The notes below the pieces were generated by a model that worked only from the letters and a program-made list of their open reading frames with translations, was not told the DNA's origin and searched no databases. A stretch of 44,346 nt of DNA from Microcystis aeruginosa W13-11. Lineage in GTDB: Bacteria; Cyanobacteriota; Cyanobacteriia; Cyanobacteriales; Microcystaceae. The stretch is taken from positions 1-44,346 of the forward strand of contig JAADBR010000084.1 of the NCBI GenBank assembly GCA_009995705.1. The letters are read 5' to 3'. Positions 1-8,816 of this stretch are shown here, piece by piece (the stretch's first letter is position 1; each line of letters begins with the position of its first letter). The translations under genes were made by a program, and so were the position numbers.

Positions 1-218
1 CTTGTTTTCTGAACAATTATTTTTTTCTCTTGAATTTTCTCTTTCTCGCTCCATACCCCTTTTAATGCTATATATTCTCATTAACCCTTTTAACCTTTGA
101 ATTAATTTTAGTTACTATGTACTACTTTAATGGCTTTTTTGATCTGTGACAGTTGAGGGTGCGGAATGTGGGTTAGAAAATTTCCAAAAAATTCACTGTG
201 TTTGATCACAAACAGCCC

Positions 219-1037
219 TTACCAACTGTCACCAGCGCCGCCACCGCCACTATCTCCGCCACCAAAACTACTGCCGCCGCTAATTAGATAGAGGCTAATC
301 CTATAGCGGTATGCAGTCGGATGAGGTATACTGCAACAAGCTATAAGGCAGTCTAGGCAAGACTTTGTCTGTATCTCACTCAAGCGAATACCGCTATATA
401 TATCAGGTAAAAAATAACCGAACCGCCGCCAATAGCAACTAACCACATCCAGAAATGTACTCCTCGGCTATCATTCCGGGGGGTATCTTGAGTCAACTCT
501 TTACTCAAGGATGGTTCTAAGGAGACAATTATGGCTCTTGTCCCCGCCAAAGTCCCGCCGTCAAAATCTTTTTGCCGGAAGCGCGGCGTTATCTCCGTCT
601 CGATAATATTGCCAACTTTCGCATCGGGTAAAATCCCCTCTACTCCATATCCTGTCTCAATTTCCACGCGGCGGTCTTTGACTGAAATCAAAAATAGCAC
701 GCCGTTATCTCGACCTTTTTTGCCAATTTTCCAATAGTTGAAAAGGTTGGTCGTAAACTCTTGATAGAGAGGCGGCGGGAGCGGTTTCCGGTACAGTTAC
801 CACTGCTATTTCCGTTCCGTTTTTGGCTTCCAACCGAGCAATCATCTGGTTCAGTTGGGTTTCTGTCTCCGGTTGAAGAATCTCGCCTTTATCTGTCACC
901 CATCCCCCATAAACTTGTCGAGGATTGGGTACTTCTTGAACCGTCAGAGCTAGACCAGAACAAGGAACCAGCCAAAAAGCCACGCAGAGCGAACTGAGCC
1001 ACATAACTGGATTAGGTTTAACTGCTAAAGCTTTCAT
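219..1037 (-). pseudogene. TPM-domain (YgcG/Psb32-like) membrane protein, broken by a frameshift and a MITE
   Basis: The start is ATG at 1037, with GGAGGT 7 nt upstream (1045-1050 on the complement). The N-terminus is a signal peptide (MKALAVKPNPVMWLSS and on to a CSGLA cleavage-like site). A TPM domain follows (EIAVVTVPETAP, then in another frame FNYWKIGKKGRDNGVLFLIS and DRRVEIETGYGVEG), then one membrane helix (near 420-450) and a glycine-rich tail ending GGGGAGDSW. Two lesions are visible. One extra base lies at about 771-782, because N-terminal codons switch frame between PAAS and LYQEFTT. A 97-bp MITE lies at 302-398. Removing one base and 95 bp gives exactly 241 codons. TPM proteins of this shape are membrane-anchored, and some act in photosystem II repair; the role here is not known. 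The frameshift could be a sequencing error; the MITE could not. Confidence 0.85.
302..398 (-). mobile_element. 97-bp MITE, family 1 copy A, in the 3' end of the TPM gene
   Basis: The terminal inverted repeats are TATAGCGGTA and TACCGCTATA. A second copy of identical length lies at 31221-31317 in the opposite orientation and differs at only about 4 of 97 positions. If the outer TA at each end is a target duplication, deleting 95 bp joins the host frame exactly (membrane helix to glycine-rich tail). TA duplication is typical of IS630/Tc1-mariner elements, so an IS630-related origin is inferred. The element has no coding capacity. Confidence 0.9.
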
Positions 1038-1132
1038 GACTTTCACCTCCAGTAAGTGAGTATTTGTGCCTTTCCGTTGCTGTGTGGTGACAGAAAGGCA
1101 CTCTTGAAACATCGTCCTGCTTCCACTATATT

Positions 1133-1253
1133 GGGAGCATCTCATTTATGCAAATGAGTAATTATATTTATCCTTAAACCGGTTTCTAGCAAGGCTTTCA
1201 AAATAGCTTGACATAAAAACCTGATTTAGGGGTTACAAAGGTGAGATGCTCCC
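1133..1253. mobile_element. 121-bp MITE-like element, GGGAGCATCTCA ends
   Basis: The perfect 12-bp terminal inverted repeats are GGGAGCATCTCA (1133) and TGAGATGCTCCC (ending 1253). TATT flanks both sides and may be a 4-bp target duplication. The ends resemble those of the element at 30285-30476 (GGGTGCATCTCA). It lies between the broken TPM gene and the glycosyltransferase gene and has no open frame. Confidence 0.7.
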
Positions 1254-1289
1254 TATTATATCTGGACTTCAGCTAAAAACCCTGCTGCC

Positions 1290-2354
1290 TCACTGACAAA
1301 AAATTTCTTCAAACCAAGCAATAACTCGATTTCCTAAAGCTTCCAGGGAATATTTTTGCTCCACTACTGCACGACAAGAAGATCGATCGATCCGGTCTAA
1401 ATTTTTAATTCCTGTAACTAATCCCTCGATACTATCGGGTTCAACTAAAAAACCAGTTTTTCCATCTTCAATAATTTCTACTGAACCACCGCGACGATAG
1501 GCAACCACAGGAACACCACAGGCTAAAGCTTCAATAGCTCCGTTACCAAAAGCCTCAATCCAGCGCGGGGTCATCAACAGACCAAAACAGTCCCCTAGCT
1601 CTTTTTGTAGGCTCCTGGTGGGCAAAAACCCGCGATAATCGACTAAATCGAAACTATAGTTATCCTGTAAATTTTGCCAGTAGAGAGGATCGGAAATATG
1701 ACCGAAAACCCGTAAAGGTACGCCCAACTGTTGACAAGCAGCGATCGCATCTTCTAAAGCTTTTTCCGGGGCAATCCGTCCCACCCAGGCCAGAGAGGGG
1801 GAAGGATCGGCCCGAAACTGATACAAAGATACGTCTAAACCATTAGCCAAACAGCGATAGGGGGGAGATATTGAGAAAGTTTCTGCTTGGACGACGGTGT
1901 GAAAAGCGAGTAAATGGGGAAAACTGCTGTAGGTTTTTTGAATAATATGATCCATCGCCAAAGAAACGGAAGCCATGCTGACTAAATGGGCGACGGGAGT
2001 GGCAAAAAAAGGGGTGAGATAAAAAGGGAGCCAATCGTAGGCAAAATTGACAATTAAATCGTACTCATTTTGTACCTGTTGGGCGTAGTGCCACATATTG
2101 GCCAAAACGGCATTTTCGGGCATTAAAATCGGGGCTTCCCGGCCTTGACTCTGGGCGTGAATCTGGGCATTTCCCGCTATAATGATTAAGGGAATATCAT
2201 GCAATTGCGAGGCTTCTGGAGCCACTACCCGCACCGCATACCCTTGCTTATTCAGAGTGCGAGCGAGATTATAAATAGTTAATTCTACGCCACCGCCGCC
2301 CCCCGATCCCAAAAATCCCACGGGGGTCGAGAGAAATAACAGTTTTCGACTCAA
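1290..2354 (-). CDS. Glycosyltransferase family 4, probable tetrahydrobiopterin glucosyltransferase type
   Basis: This is a 354-aa GT-B fold glycosyltransferase. The N-terminal acceptor domain opens with FLSTPVGFLGSGGGGGVELT. The C-terminal nucleotide-sugar domain carries WVGRIAPEKALEDAI and the donor-binding EAFGNGAIEALACGVPVVAY with a following E-rich turn (GGSVEIIEDGKTGFLVEP). The N-terminal signature and overall length match, from memory, the cyanobacterial UDP-glucose:tetrahydrobiopterin glucosyltransferase. That substrate assignment is family knowledge and not proven here. The start is TTG, overlapping the stop of the upstream TPR/HEAT gene in TTGA, so the two are translationally coupled. 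No ATG fits the N-terminus. Confidence 0.85.
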   Translation of the reverse strand: MSRKLLFLSTPVGFLGSGGGGGVELTIYNLARTLNKQGYAVRVVAPEASQLHDIPLIIIAGNAQIHAQSQGREAPILMPENAVLANMWHYAQQVQNEYDLIVNFAYDWLPFYLTPFFATPVAHLVSMASVSLAMDHIIQKTYSSFPHLLAFHTVVQAETFSISPPYRCLANGLDVSLYQFRADPSPSLAWVGRIAPEKALEDAIAACQQLGVPLRVFGHISDPLYWQNLQDNYSFDLVDYRGFLPTRSLQKELGDCFGLLMTPRWIEAFGNGAIEALACGVPVVAYRRGGSVEIIEDGKTGFLVEPDSIEGLVTGIKNLDRIDRSSCRAVVEQKYSLEALGNRVIAWFEEIFCQ

Positions 2355-3466
2355 TTTTGCACCTCAGTGGGTGTAGTTTCGGTGAAGGTCGGTGTGGTGT
2401 CGGTGAAGGAAGTATCCTGTACATCGTCATCTTCTGGTTCACCAGTAGTTTCTAGGGGAGCAATATCTAAACGGGGAGCTAATTGCAGATTTAACTGTCT
2501 AACTGCCCAGCGTGCTGTTTCTTGCACTTCCTCATCGGGATCATCGAGGGCATGACAAATTAATTGACTGATCTGAGACATGATATCGTAGAGTCTGGTT
2601 AAATCCCGAATGGCATTTTTCCGCACTTGGGGATTTTTATCCTGGAGAGAGATAGCCAAAGCTTGGTTCATCGGTCGCAGGGAGCGGGTGCAGATTTGAG
2701 CGAGGGCTTCTAGGGTTAAACTACGTTCGTAGGAATCTCCATCCACCATGCTATCGACTAAAGGCTGCATTGCCCTAGAATCGGACACCTGTGCCAGCTT
2801 CCAAACCGCCCTTCTACGGGTACGGGGATCGTTATCGCGAAGACTTTCAATTAAACGCAAGATTAAATCAACGTTCGGGATGCGGGAGGTAGCTTGTACG
2901 GGCAAAGAAGGGTCAAAATCCTCGTCACCACTGCCATTAATGTCACTGTCAGTTTTGGTGTCTGCACCGAAGGGATTGCCATTGCCCCTGGAAAAGTTGT
3001 CGAGTGGGTTTTTAGGATTGGCGTAAGTTGTCTTTTCGCGCCGTTTTGAGGCTTTGCCCTTGGGACGATATTGGAAGAAAAGCGATAGTAAAGCTGCCAA
3101 TAAAGCGATGGATAACAGGGACGAGCCAACAATTAATGGTATTGGTGAAGCCGCATTTTCGTCGCCAGCGTTGGTTGCCCTGGTGGTTTGACCTAGATAC
3201 TTCTGCGTATTAGCGATCGCATTTTGAGCAGAGGGGTCGTTCGGAAGTTGTGCCAGAGCTTGTTGAAATTTTTCCAGGGCGAGTTGATAATTCTTTTGGG
3301 TTTTGGCCTCGTAACCAGCTTTCATCAACTGCTCGTAAGTGTCGAAAGTCTGGGTTTGCTCTAACCTAGGTGGAGTTTGAGCGTTAGCCTTGGATAAAAC
3401 CTGAAAATCATGACCCCAACTGCTCACACCGATAGCTAACAACAATAAAAAATTAGGTTTGATCAT
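2351..3466 (-). CDS. Secreted/membrane protein with TPR and HEAT repeats
   Basis: The protein has 371 aa. A signal-like N-terminus (MIKPNFLLLLAIGVSSWG) is followed by one or two TPR-like helices at about 44-85 (GYEAKTQKNYQLALEKFQQAL), a membrane helix at about 110-132 (IVGSSLLSIALLAALLSLFF), a low-complexity linker, and HEAT-like repeats at about 200-320 (NDPRTRRRAVWKLAQVSD, DKNPQVRKNAIRDL, DDPDEEVQETARWAV). The C-terminal tail is acidic and rich in Thr and Pro. Such repeats bind proteins; the partner is unknown. The gene overlaps the downstream glycosyltransferase by 4 nt, so the two probably form one transcript. I know of no assigned function. Confidence 0.8.
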   Translation of the reverse strand: MIKPNFLLLLAIGVSSWGHDFQVLSKANAQTPPRLEQTQTFDTYEQLMKAGYEAKTQKNYQLALEKFQQALAQLPNDPSAQNAIANTQKYLGQTTRATNAGDENAASPIPLIVGSSLLSIALLAALLSLFFQYRPKGKASKRREKTTYANPKNPLDNFSRGNGNPFGADTKTDSDINGSGDEDFDPSLPVQATSRIPNVDLILRLIESLRDNDPRTRRRAVWKLAQVSDSRAMQPLVDSMVDGDSYERSLTLEALAQICTRSLRPMNQALAISLQDKNPQVRKNAIRDLTRLYDIMSQISQLICHALDDPDEEVQETARWAVRQLNLQLAPRLDIAPLETTGEPEDDDVQDTSFTDTTPTFTETTPTEVQN

Positions 3467-3672
3467 AGAATTTATGTAACTACTTGGGGGTTGGTAAAAG
3501 TATGATAGCCTAAAAGCTATAGATGGGAGGCACTCAACTCCAGAGATGGGTCATAGACTAGGATGATTGGGAAAAGCCCCCGGTCAGCGTCAGGCCAATA
3601 GTGCCGCTGCTGGGATCGGAGATAGAGTCCACTGTTTAGCGCTGAGGGATTATCTGTGAAAAACTGGCTTAA

Positions 3673-5340
3673 TTAAGCTTGCACGGGAGTTTTGTGCCAG
3701 GTTCGACCTTGAATAGTCGTGTGCAATTGCCAATTAGCTACGGTTTCTGGATAATCGCCCCGATAGTGACCACCTCGGCTTTCTGCTCGTAATAAGGCAC
3801 TTTCCAGAATTAAGTCGGCGATATCTAGAAGATTTAATGTCTCGATCGCTATTCTTATCTCTAACTGCACCGAGGGACACAAAAATAATTGTCCTTTGTC
3901 GGGGAGAAGATTCTGGAGAAATTGGCCCATCTTTAGGGATTCTAACTGTTGTTTCCACTGTTGTACCCGTAGGATAGCAGTTTCTAACTCGTTTTGAAAT
4001 CGGCAAATTCCCGCATTTTCCCACATTAAAATCGGTAATTCTCTCCGTACTTTTTGCCAGTATTCCTGTTCTTCTTGCCAATTTTCTGCGATTTCTAAGG
4101 TTTTTTCTGGTCTTTCCCCCAGCAAGTTTTCTGGCTCTAGACCTACTGCAGCTAAACTTGCCGCAAAGACAATACATTCCAAGAGAGAATTACTAGCTAA
4201 ACGATTAGCCCCATGAACACCTGTACTGGCCGCCTCGCCGATCGCATACAAACCGGGTAGAGAAGTGCGGGCGTTTAAATCGGTGGCCACTCCCCCCATC
4301 CAATAGTGAGCGGCGGGGGCGACGGGAATCAGCTCCTCAAGCACATTAATGCCCCATTTTTGACAGATGCGGATGATATTGGGGAAACGATAACGCAGAC
4401 GCTCTGGTTCGATCAGTCTTAAATCTAGATATACTTTGGCATGGGCGGGATCGTCGGAGGTTTTCTGCAAATGGCTAAAAATCGCCCGACTCACCACATC
4501 CCGGGGGGCTAATTCTCCAGCCGGATGATAGTCGAAGGCAAAACGCCGCCCCTGGGCATCAATTAAATGCGCTCCTTCGCCGCGCACCGCCTCACTAATT
4601 AAAAACCTCGGCGCCCCCGGCACAGTCAAAGCGGTGGGGTGAAACTGAAAAAATTCCGGGTCGCGAATCACTGCCCCAGCACGCCAAGCGAGGGCGACTC
4701 CATCCCCAGTGCTAACGGCGGGATTAGTGGTTTGAGCATAGACTTGACCGCCGCCTCCCGTAGCCAGAATGACTGCTTGCGCTCGCAACCAACAGAGATG
4801 ATCTTGATGGAGTAAACAAATACCTTGACAGCGTTGCCCTTCCGGATCAAGCCAGAGTTTCAGCGCGATCGCTTGGGGAATGATGGTAATATTAGGCCGC
4901 TCGGTCACTTTTTCCATCAGGGTATTGACGATCGCTCTTCCCGTGCGATCGGCCGCGTGTAGCACCCTGGCCCGGGAATGGGCAGCCTCAAGAGTGCGGG
5001 CTAAGTCGTCTCCAGAGCGATCAAAACTAACTCCTAACCGCAGCAAATCAGCGATCGCTTGGGGGGCCTTCTCAACTAAAAACTGCACAGCATAGCGATC
5101 ACATAAGCCCGCTCCAGCTTTTAGGGTATCTTCTAAATGGAAAACGGGGGAATCTGCCGGGGACGTGGCTGCCGCAATTCCTCCCTGCGCCCAATCACTA
5201 GCCCCGGTTTTTAAATCTTCTTTGGTAATTAAACCCACCTTTAAGTTAGGGGGTAAACACAGTGCGGCATACAATCCCGCCGCTCCCGATCCCACCACTA
5301 AAACATCTTGATAACTCGGCAGTTGCGAGGAAACGACCAT
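3673..5340 (-). CDS. nadB: L-aspartate oxidase
   Basis: This 555-aa flavoprotein oxidises L-aspartate to iminoaspartate, the first step of de novo NAD synthesis. The FAD-binding motif lies at the N-terminus (VVGSGAAGLYAALCLP). Family motifs follow: DWAQGGIAAA, HSRARVLHAADRTGRAI, VILATGGGGQVY, FFQFHPTAL, and YAIGEAASTGVHGANRLASN near residue 370. The helical C-terminal domain of the succinate dehydrogenase/fumarate reductase superfamily is complete. The length is normal. The start is ATG, with no better upstream choice. It is transcribed alone; 206 bp separate it from the HEAT-repeat gene. Confidence 0.96.
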   Translation of the reverse strand: MVVSSQLPSYQDVLVVGSGAAGLYAALCLPPNLKVGLITKEDLKTGASDWAQGGIAAATSPADSPVFHLEDTLKAGAGLCDRYAVQFLVEKAPQAIADLLRLGVSFDRSGDDLARTLEAAHSRARVLHAADRTGRAIVNTLMEKVTERPNITIIPQAIALKLWLDPEGQRCQGICLLHQDHLCWLRAQAVILATGGGGQVYAQTTNPAVSTGDGVALAWRAGAVIRDPEFFQFHPTALTVPGAPRFLISEAVRGEGAHLIDAQGRRFAFDYHPAGELAPRDVVSRAIFSHLQKTSDDPAHAKVYLDLRLIEPERLRYRFPNIIRICQKWGINVLEELIPVAPAAHYWMGGVATDLNARTSLPGLYAIGEAASTGVHGANRLASNSLLECIVFAASLAAVGLEPENLLGERPEKTLEIAENWQEEQEYWQKVRRELPILMWENAGICRFQNELETAILRVQQWKQQLESLKMGQFLQNLLPDKGQLFLCPSVQLEIRIAIETLNLLDIADLILESALLRAESRGGHYRGDYPETVANWQLHTTIQGRTWHKTPVQA

Positions 5341-5749
5341 GTAGGAGTTAATTGATAAATTCTATCTATTCTAACACTTCATTTCTCTATAGCTCTGGCC
5401 AAAATCCCCAGTCTTTCCCTTGGGTCAGTATATGGTCGCCAGTGGTCAACTTTTGACTGAAAACTCCAATCTGATCCCTAGACCTCTTATAAAAATCAAA
5501 AATTGTTGTTAGATTTAGGAGTCAGTATTCTCCGAGTCAGTAGAATTAAAAATGAATAATAATCAATTAAATAATCTATTTACCGATTTTATGCAATTTA
5601 ATCCCTATTTTTGCCGTTTTTAAACCCTGAAAAATTAATTATGCCAGAGCTTGACTGAATAACTGATCACTGATCACTGACCACTGACCACTGAAAAAGG
5701 TGAGCGATCGCCCACCTAGAAATTTTTTTTAAACCGTAATTAACTGGAT
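5341..5749. other. Intergenic stretch between nadB and psbU with a heptamer repeat
   Basis: No gene is visible in these 409 bp. Between 5663 and 5693 lies a run of four 7-bp units (CTGATCA, CTGATCA, CTGACCA, CTGACCA, then CTG). This is the short tandemly repeated type common in cyanobacteria and recurs at 28521. A HIP1 site (GCGATCGC) is at about 5704. The nadB promoter must lie in the left part and the psbU terminator in the right part, but I see no strong hairpin. Confidence 0.6.
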
Positions 5750-6157
5750 TTAGTAAACTCCGGGGTTAAAACGGTCATCACCCTCGATAAATTCTTTAGA
5801 AGGCTCAGTAACGGTGAATTTCTCTAGATTAGCCTGTAAACGCTCTTTTTGAGTGTCCGAGAGTCCGGGGATATTGAGGACATCTTCCACTTCTTCGTAG
5901 GGGGCGTTTTTGATGATTTTACCAGCTAAATTGGGATAGAACCCTCTCAAGTCCCGGAAATCGCGAATATCACTGTTATTAAGGTCGATTTTCGCCCCAA
6001 ATTCTGTGGTTAGTTTGGCATCAGCCGCATTTAAGACCGCCACAGGATGAGAAGGAAGGGCGATCGAGGTAAGATTGAGAGCTTGAGCGGGAACTTTGCC
6101 CCAAAAACTCCCGATAATCAGGGCAATTACCGCCAGCAGACGAACAAGATTCTTCAT
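5750..6157 (-). CDS. psbU: Photosystem II 12 kDa extrinsic protein PsbU
   Basis: This 135-aa lumenal protein stabilises the oxygen-evolving complex of cyanobacterial photosystem II, next to PsbV. A cleavable thylakoid signal peptide (MKNLVRLLAVIALIIGSFWG, with AQA cleavage at about residue 26) precedes a mature domain of roughly 100 aa. The typical helix-hairpin-helix core is present (KIDLNNSDIRDFRDLRGFYP, LAGKIIKNAPYEEVEDVLNI), as is the conserved C-terminus DDRFNPGVY. A structured region lies 70-140 nt upstream of the start. It is monocistronic by position. Confidence 0.95.
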   Translation of the reverse strand: MKNLVRLLAVIALIIGSFWGKVPAQALNLTSIALPSHPVAVLNAADAKLTTEFGAKIDLNNSDIRDFRDLRGFYPNLAGKIIKNAPYEEVEDVLNIPGLSDTQKERLQANLEKFTVTEPSKEFIEGDDRFNPGVY

Positions 6158-6228
6158 TGCAGTTGTGGTCTCCTAAAACCAAGGCAAATTAACGATCAGG
6201 ACAAGAAGTTAAGCCGTCAGCTTTCCGA

Positions 6229-6296
6229 CTAGGCATAGGGTGGTTAGTTGGCATTTGCCACCGCTGCCTAGCTATTAGCTGAACGCTGATAGCTAG
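6229..6296 (-). promoter_or_regulatory. Two overlapping hairpins upstream of psbU
   Basis: One hairpin pairs CTAGGCA (6229-6235) with TGCCTAG (6265-6271), with an inner GGTGG/CCACC stem. A second pairs CTAGCTAT (6268-6275) with ATAGCTAG (6289-6296), with an inner AGC/GCT pair. They share 6268-6271, so they cannot both form fully. The location is 72-139 nt upstream of the psbU start. Whether it is transcribed with psbU is unknown. The rest of 6158-6627 holds the promoters of psbU and the peroxiredoxin gene and nothing else I recognise. Confidence 0.5.
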
Positions 6297-6627
6297 TTAA
6301 AAAAGTTATATCATGCCATTAAACCAGATCATAACCTAGTTTGCCGCCCTAGGAGAAGGGTTTTGCGGTTTTGGGGTTTGATCACAAAGAACAAGTTGGT
6401 TAGGACAATCTAAATCGCTAAAACCCGTTTCTGGCAAGGATTTTCCCGCTGCCATCCGGCGGCTGCTACAGTTGAATTTCCCGATCTCCCCACTTTCCCC
6501 ATTTCCTCATTTCCCCATCCCCTAACCCAATTATTATAAATCCCTAAAATTATCAATAAAGAACAGCACTCCTATGGCATCATAGACTGTTGCTTGTCTT
6601 GAAACACATAATAAGGAAGACACAATC

Positions 6628-7263
6628 ATGGCTCTCCAATTGGGTGATATCGTTCCAGATTTTACACAAGATTCTAGTGAAGGTCCGATTTCTTTTCACC
6701 AGTGGGTAGGAGATAGCTGGGTGGTGCTGTTCTCCCACCCGGCTGACTATACTCCCGTTTGTACCACCGAATTAGGTACGGTGGCTAGTCTTAAGTCAGA
6801 ATTTGAGCGACGTAATGTGAAAGTGATCGCTTTGAGTGTGGATAGTGCCGAATCCCATCGGGGTTGGATTAATGACATCAACGAAACTCAAAACACGACC
6901 GTTAACTATCCGATTATCGCCGATGGCGATCGCAAAGTGTCCGATCTCTACGGCATGATTCACCCCAATTCCCTCAACAATCTCACGGTACGCTCGGTGT
7001 TTATCATCGATCCCAACAAAAAATTACGTTTAACTATTACCTATCCCGCCAGCACGGGGCGCAATTTTAACGAGATACTGCGCGTGATTGACTCTCTGCA
7101 GCTCACCGATAACTATCAGGTGGCTACCCCCGCTAACTGGACCGACGGCGGCGATTGTGTGGTGGTTCCCTCTATTCCCACTGAAGAAGCGCGCAGCAAA
7201 TTCCCCAAAGGGGTTGAAGAAATCAAACCCTATCTACGCATGACTCCCCAACCTAATAAGTAA
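6628..7263 (+). CDS. 1-Cys peroxiredoxin (Prx6 family)
   Basis: The protein has 211 aa, the usual length for the Prx6 family. The peroxidatic cysteine is C45 in HPADYTPVCTTELG. The long C-terminal extension typical of 1-Cys enzymes is present (GGDCVVVPSIPTEEARSKF, then a terminal KPYLRMTPQP). It reduces hydrogen peroxide and alkyl peroxides; a close relative in Synechocystis is Slr1198. The start is ATG, preceded by AGGAAG. A palindrome and a short hairpin follow the gene at 7343-7380. The cytosolic location is inferred from the absence of a signal peptide. Confidence 0.93.
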   Translation: MALQLGDIVPDFTQDSSEGPISFHQWVGDSWVVLFSHPADYTPVCTTELGTVASLKSEFERRNVKVIALSVDSAESHRGWINDINETQNTTVNYPIIADGDRKVSDLYGMIHPNSLNNLTVRSVFIIDPNKKLRLTITYPASTGRNFNEILRVIDSLQLTDNYQVATPANWTDGGDCVVVPSIPTEEARSKFPKGVEEIKPYLRMTPQPNK

Positions 7264-7342
7264 TTAGAGTTTGCTAATCGGTGAACCATATCTCGGAAAA
7301 CTGGCAATCCGAAAACCATAAAATCGTCAGAGAGGGTTAGCC

Positions 7343-7380
7343 ATCCGTTATAACGGATAGCCACCCCCTGACAACAGGGG
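7343..7380 (+). terminator. Palindrome plus short hairpin after the peroxiredoxin gene
   Basis: A perfect 16-bp palindrome (ATCCGTTATAACGGAT, 7343-7358) is followed by a 6-bp stem (CCCCTG 7365-7370, loop ACAA, CAGGGG 7375-7380). No U-run follows, so termination is only a guess. The remaining 7381-7677 is AT-rich, without a recognisable gene. Confidence 0.4.
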
Positions 7381-7677
7381 ATTTATATCCCCATATCATT
7401 TATCAGTTTGATTGTCAATATATTTTTTTATAGTTTCCCTAGATGTGTTGCCAGCAGTAGTACCGAAAAGCAATTTCTTGGCTGGGTTAAAAACAATTCA
7501 TCGACACCTATCTTAACTATAAGTTAAATTAATATTTGACAAAAATCGGCTTAAGACGAAAAAAACGATTAACATCATAGCTCCAAATGCTTAGTAGTGG
7601 TTAGTTTAGCTAGATTGTAGAGGGATGAAATTATCTAGAGATCGAGCAAGTATCCTCAAGAATTCTGGGTTAGATAT

Positions 7678-8162
<485 letters not shown>

Positions 8163-8180
8163 TCTTCAAGACTATCAGAA

Positions 8181-8220
8181 AACTCCCGTTAAGTGCTATC
8201 TATGGTGATTAACGGGGGTT
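8181..8220 (+). terminator. Hairpin after ferredoxin 1
   Basis: AACTCCCGTTAA (8181-8192) pairs with TTAACGGGGGTT (8209-8220), a 12-bp stem with one G-U and a 16-nt loop. A short ATTT follows. It sits 18 nt after the stop. Confidence 0.7.
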
Positions 8221-8301
8221 ATTTCATGGCTCAAAAATTTTTTCCCTAAACCCTTGCGGGTTTTAGCTAAGGGTGCTATAGTTATTAATCGTGGAATTAA
8301 T

Positions 8302-8386
8302 GGGTCGGTGCCCGAGTGGTTAATGGGGGCGGACTGTAAATCCGTTGGCTACGCCTACGCTGGTTCGAATCCGGCCCGGCCCACCA
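8302..8386 (+). tRNA. tRNA-Tyr (GTA)
   Basis: The acceptor stem GGGTCGG (8302-8308) pairs with CCGGCCC (8376-8382), followed by A and an encoded CCA (8384-8386). The anticodon loop is CTGTAAA with anticodon GTA at 8336-8338. It has the long variable arm expected for bacterial tRNA-Tyr, and the T arm is GCTGG TTCGAAT CCGGC. It lies 8 nt before tRNA-Thr, so the pair is probably co-transcribed. Confidence 0.95.
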
Positions 8387-8394
8387 CGATCAAT

Positions 8395-8466
8395 GCCCGT
8401 GTAGCTCAGTGGTAGAGCACACCCTTGGTAAGGGTGAGGTCATGAGTTCAATCCTCATCACGGGCT
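8395..8466 (+). tRNA. tRNA-Thr (GGT)
   Basis: The acceptor stem GCCCGTG (8395-8401) pairs with CACGGGC (8459-8465). The D arm has GTAGCTCAGTGGTAGAGC. The anticodon loop is TTGGTAA with anticodon GGT, and the T arm is ATGAG TTCAATC CTCAT. It is 72 nt long. CCA is not encoded. A T-run follows immediately and may end the tRNA transcript. Confidence 0.95.
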
Positions 8467-8515
8467 TTTTCTTCCCTGCTCATTCTCAATCAACCATTGT
8501 AAGGATGAGATTAAG

Positions 8516-8712
8516 TAGGGTTTGCTGAATAAATCTAAAAACCTTGTTGGATAATATTTTTAGGCTTTTTTGAAATCAAAAAGTACCGGCCATTGGAGGG
8601 ATCGGGGGGGAAATTTAGGGACTTTTTCCCTGAAAATTAGGTAAAACCCTACACCCCACACCCCACACCCCACACCCTACCCCCACCGAAAAACTTTTTG
8701 CCGCAAACCCTA
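8516..8712. mobile_element. MITE-like element of the TTAGGGCTTGCTGAATAA family, copy 1
   Basis: The left end is TAGGGTTTGCTGAATAAATC and the right end GCAAACCCTA, inverted relative to each other. The inside holds TCTAAAAACCTTGTT and a C-rich run of repeated CACACCC, both shared with the copy at 20352-20462. It fills most of the gap 8467-8816 between tRNA-Thr and the mannosidase; no gene is seen there. One end of the same family remains at about 15390 (CAGCAAACC). Confidence 0.7.
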
Positions 8713-8816
8713 AGTAAGTCTTCAGCACTATGGCGTTAACAGAAGTTATCCCCATCCCCTAGCCCGATTAGGCATCGATCGCTTAAAATGGTCAAAATTA
8801 ACTTATTTGTTGGCTC

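Noticed and set aside
1..218. Possible gene end at the left edge
   Set aside because: AT-rich, no frame of useful length and no motif; left unannotated.
5663..5693. CRISPR-like array
   Set aside because: The units are 7 bp without spacers; this is a short tandem repeat. No CRISPR array or cas gene is present anywhere in the window.
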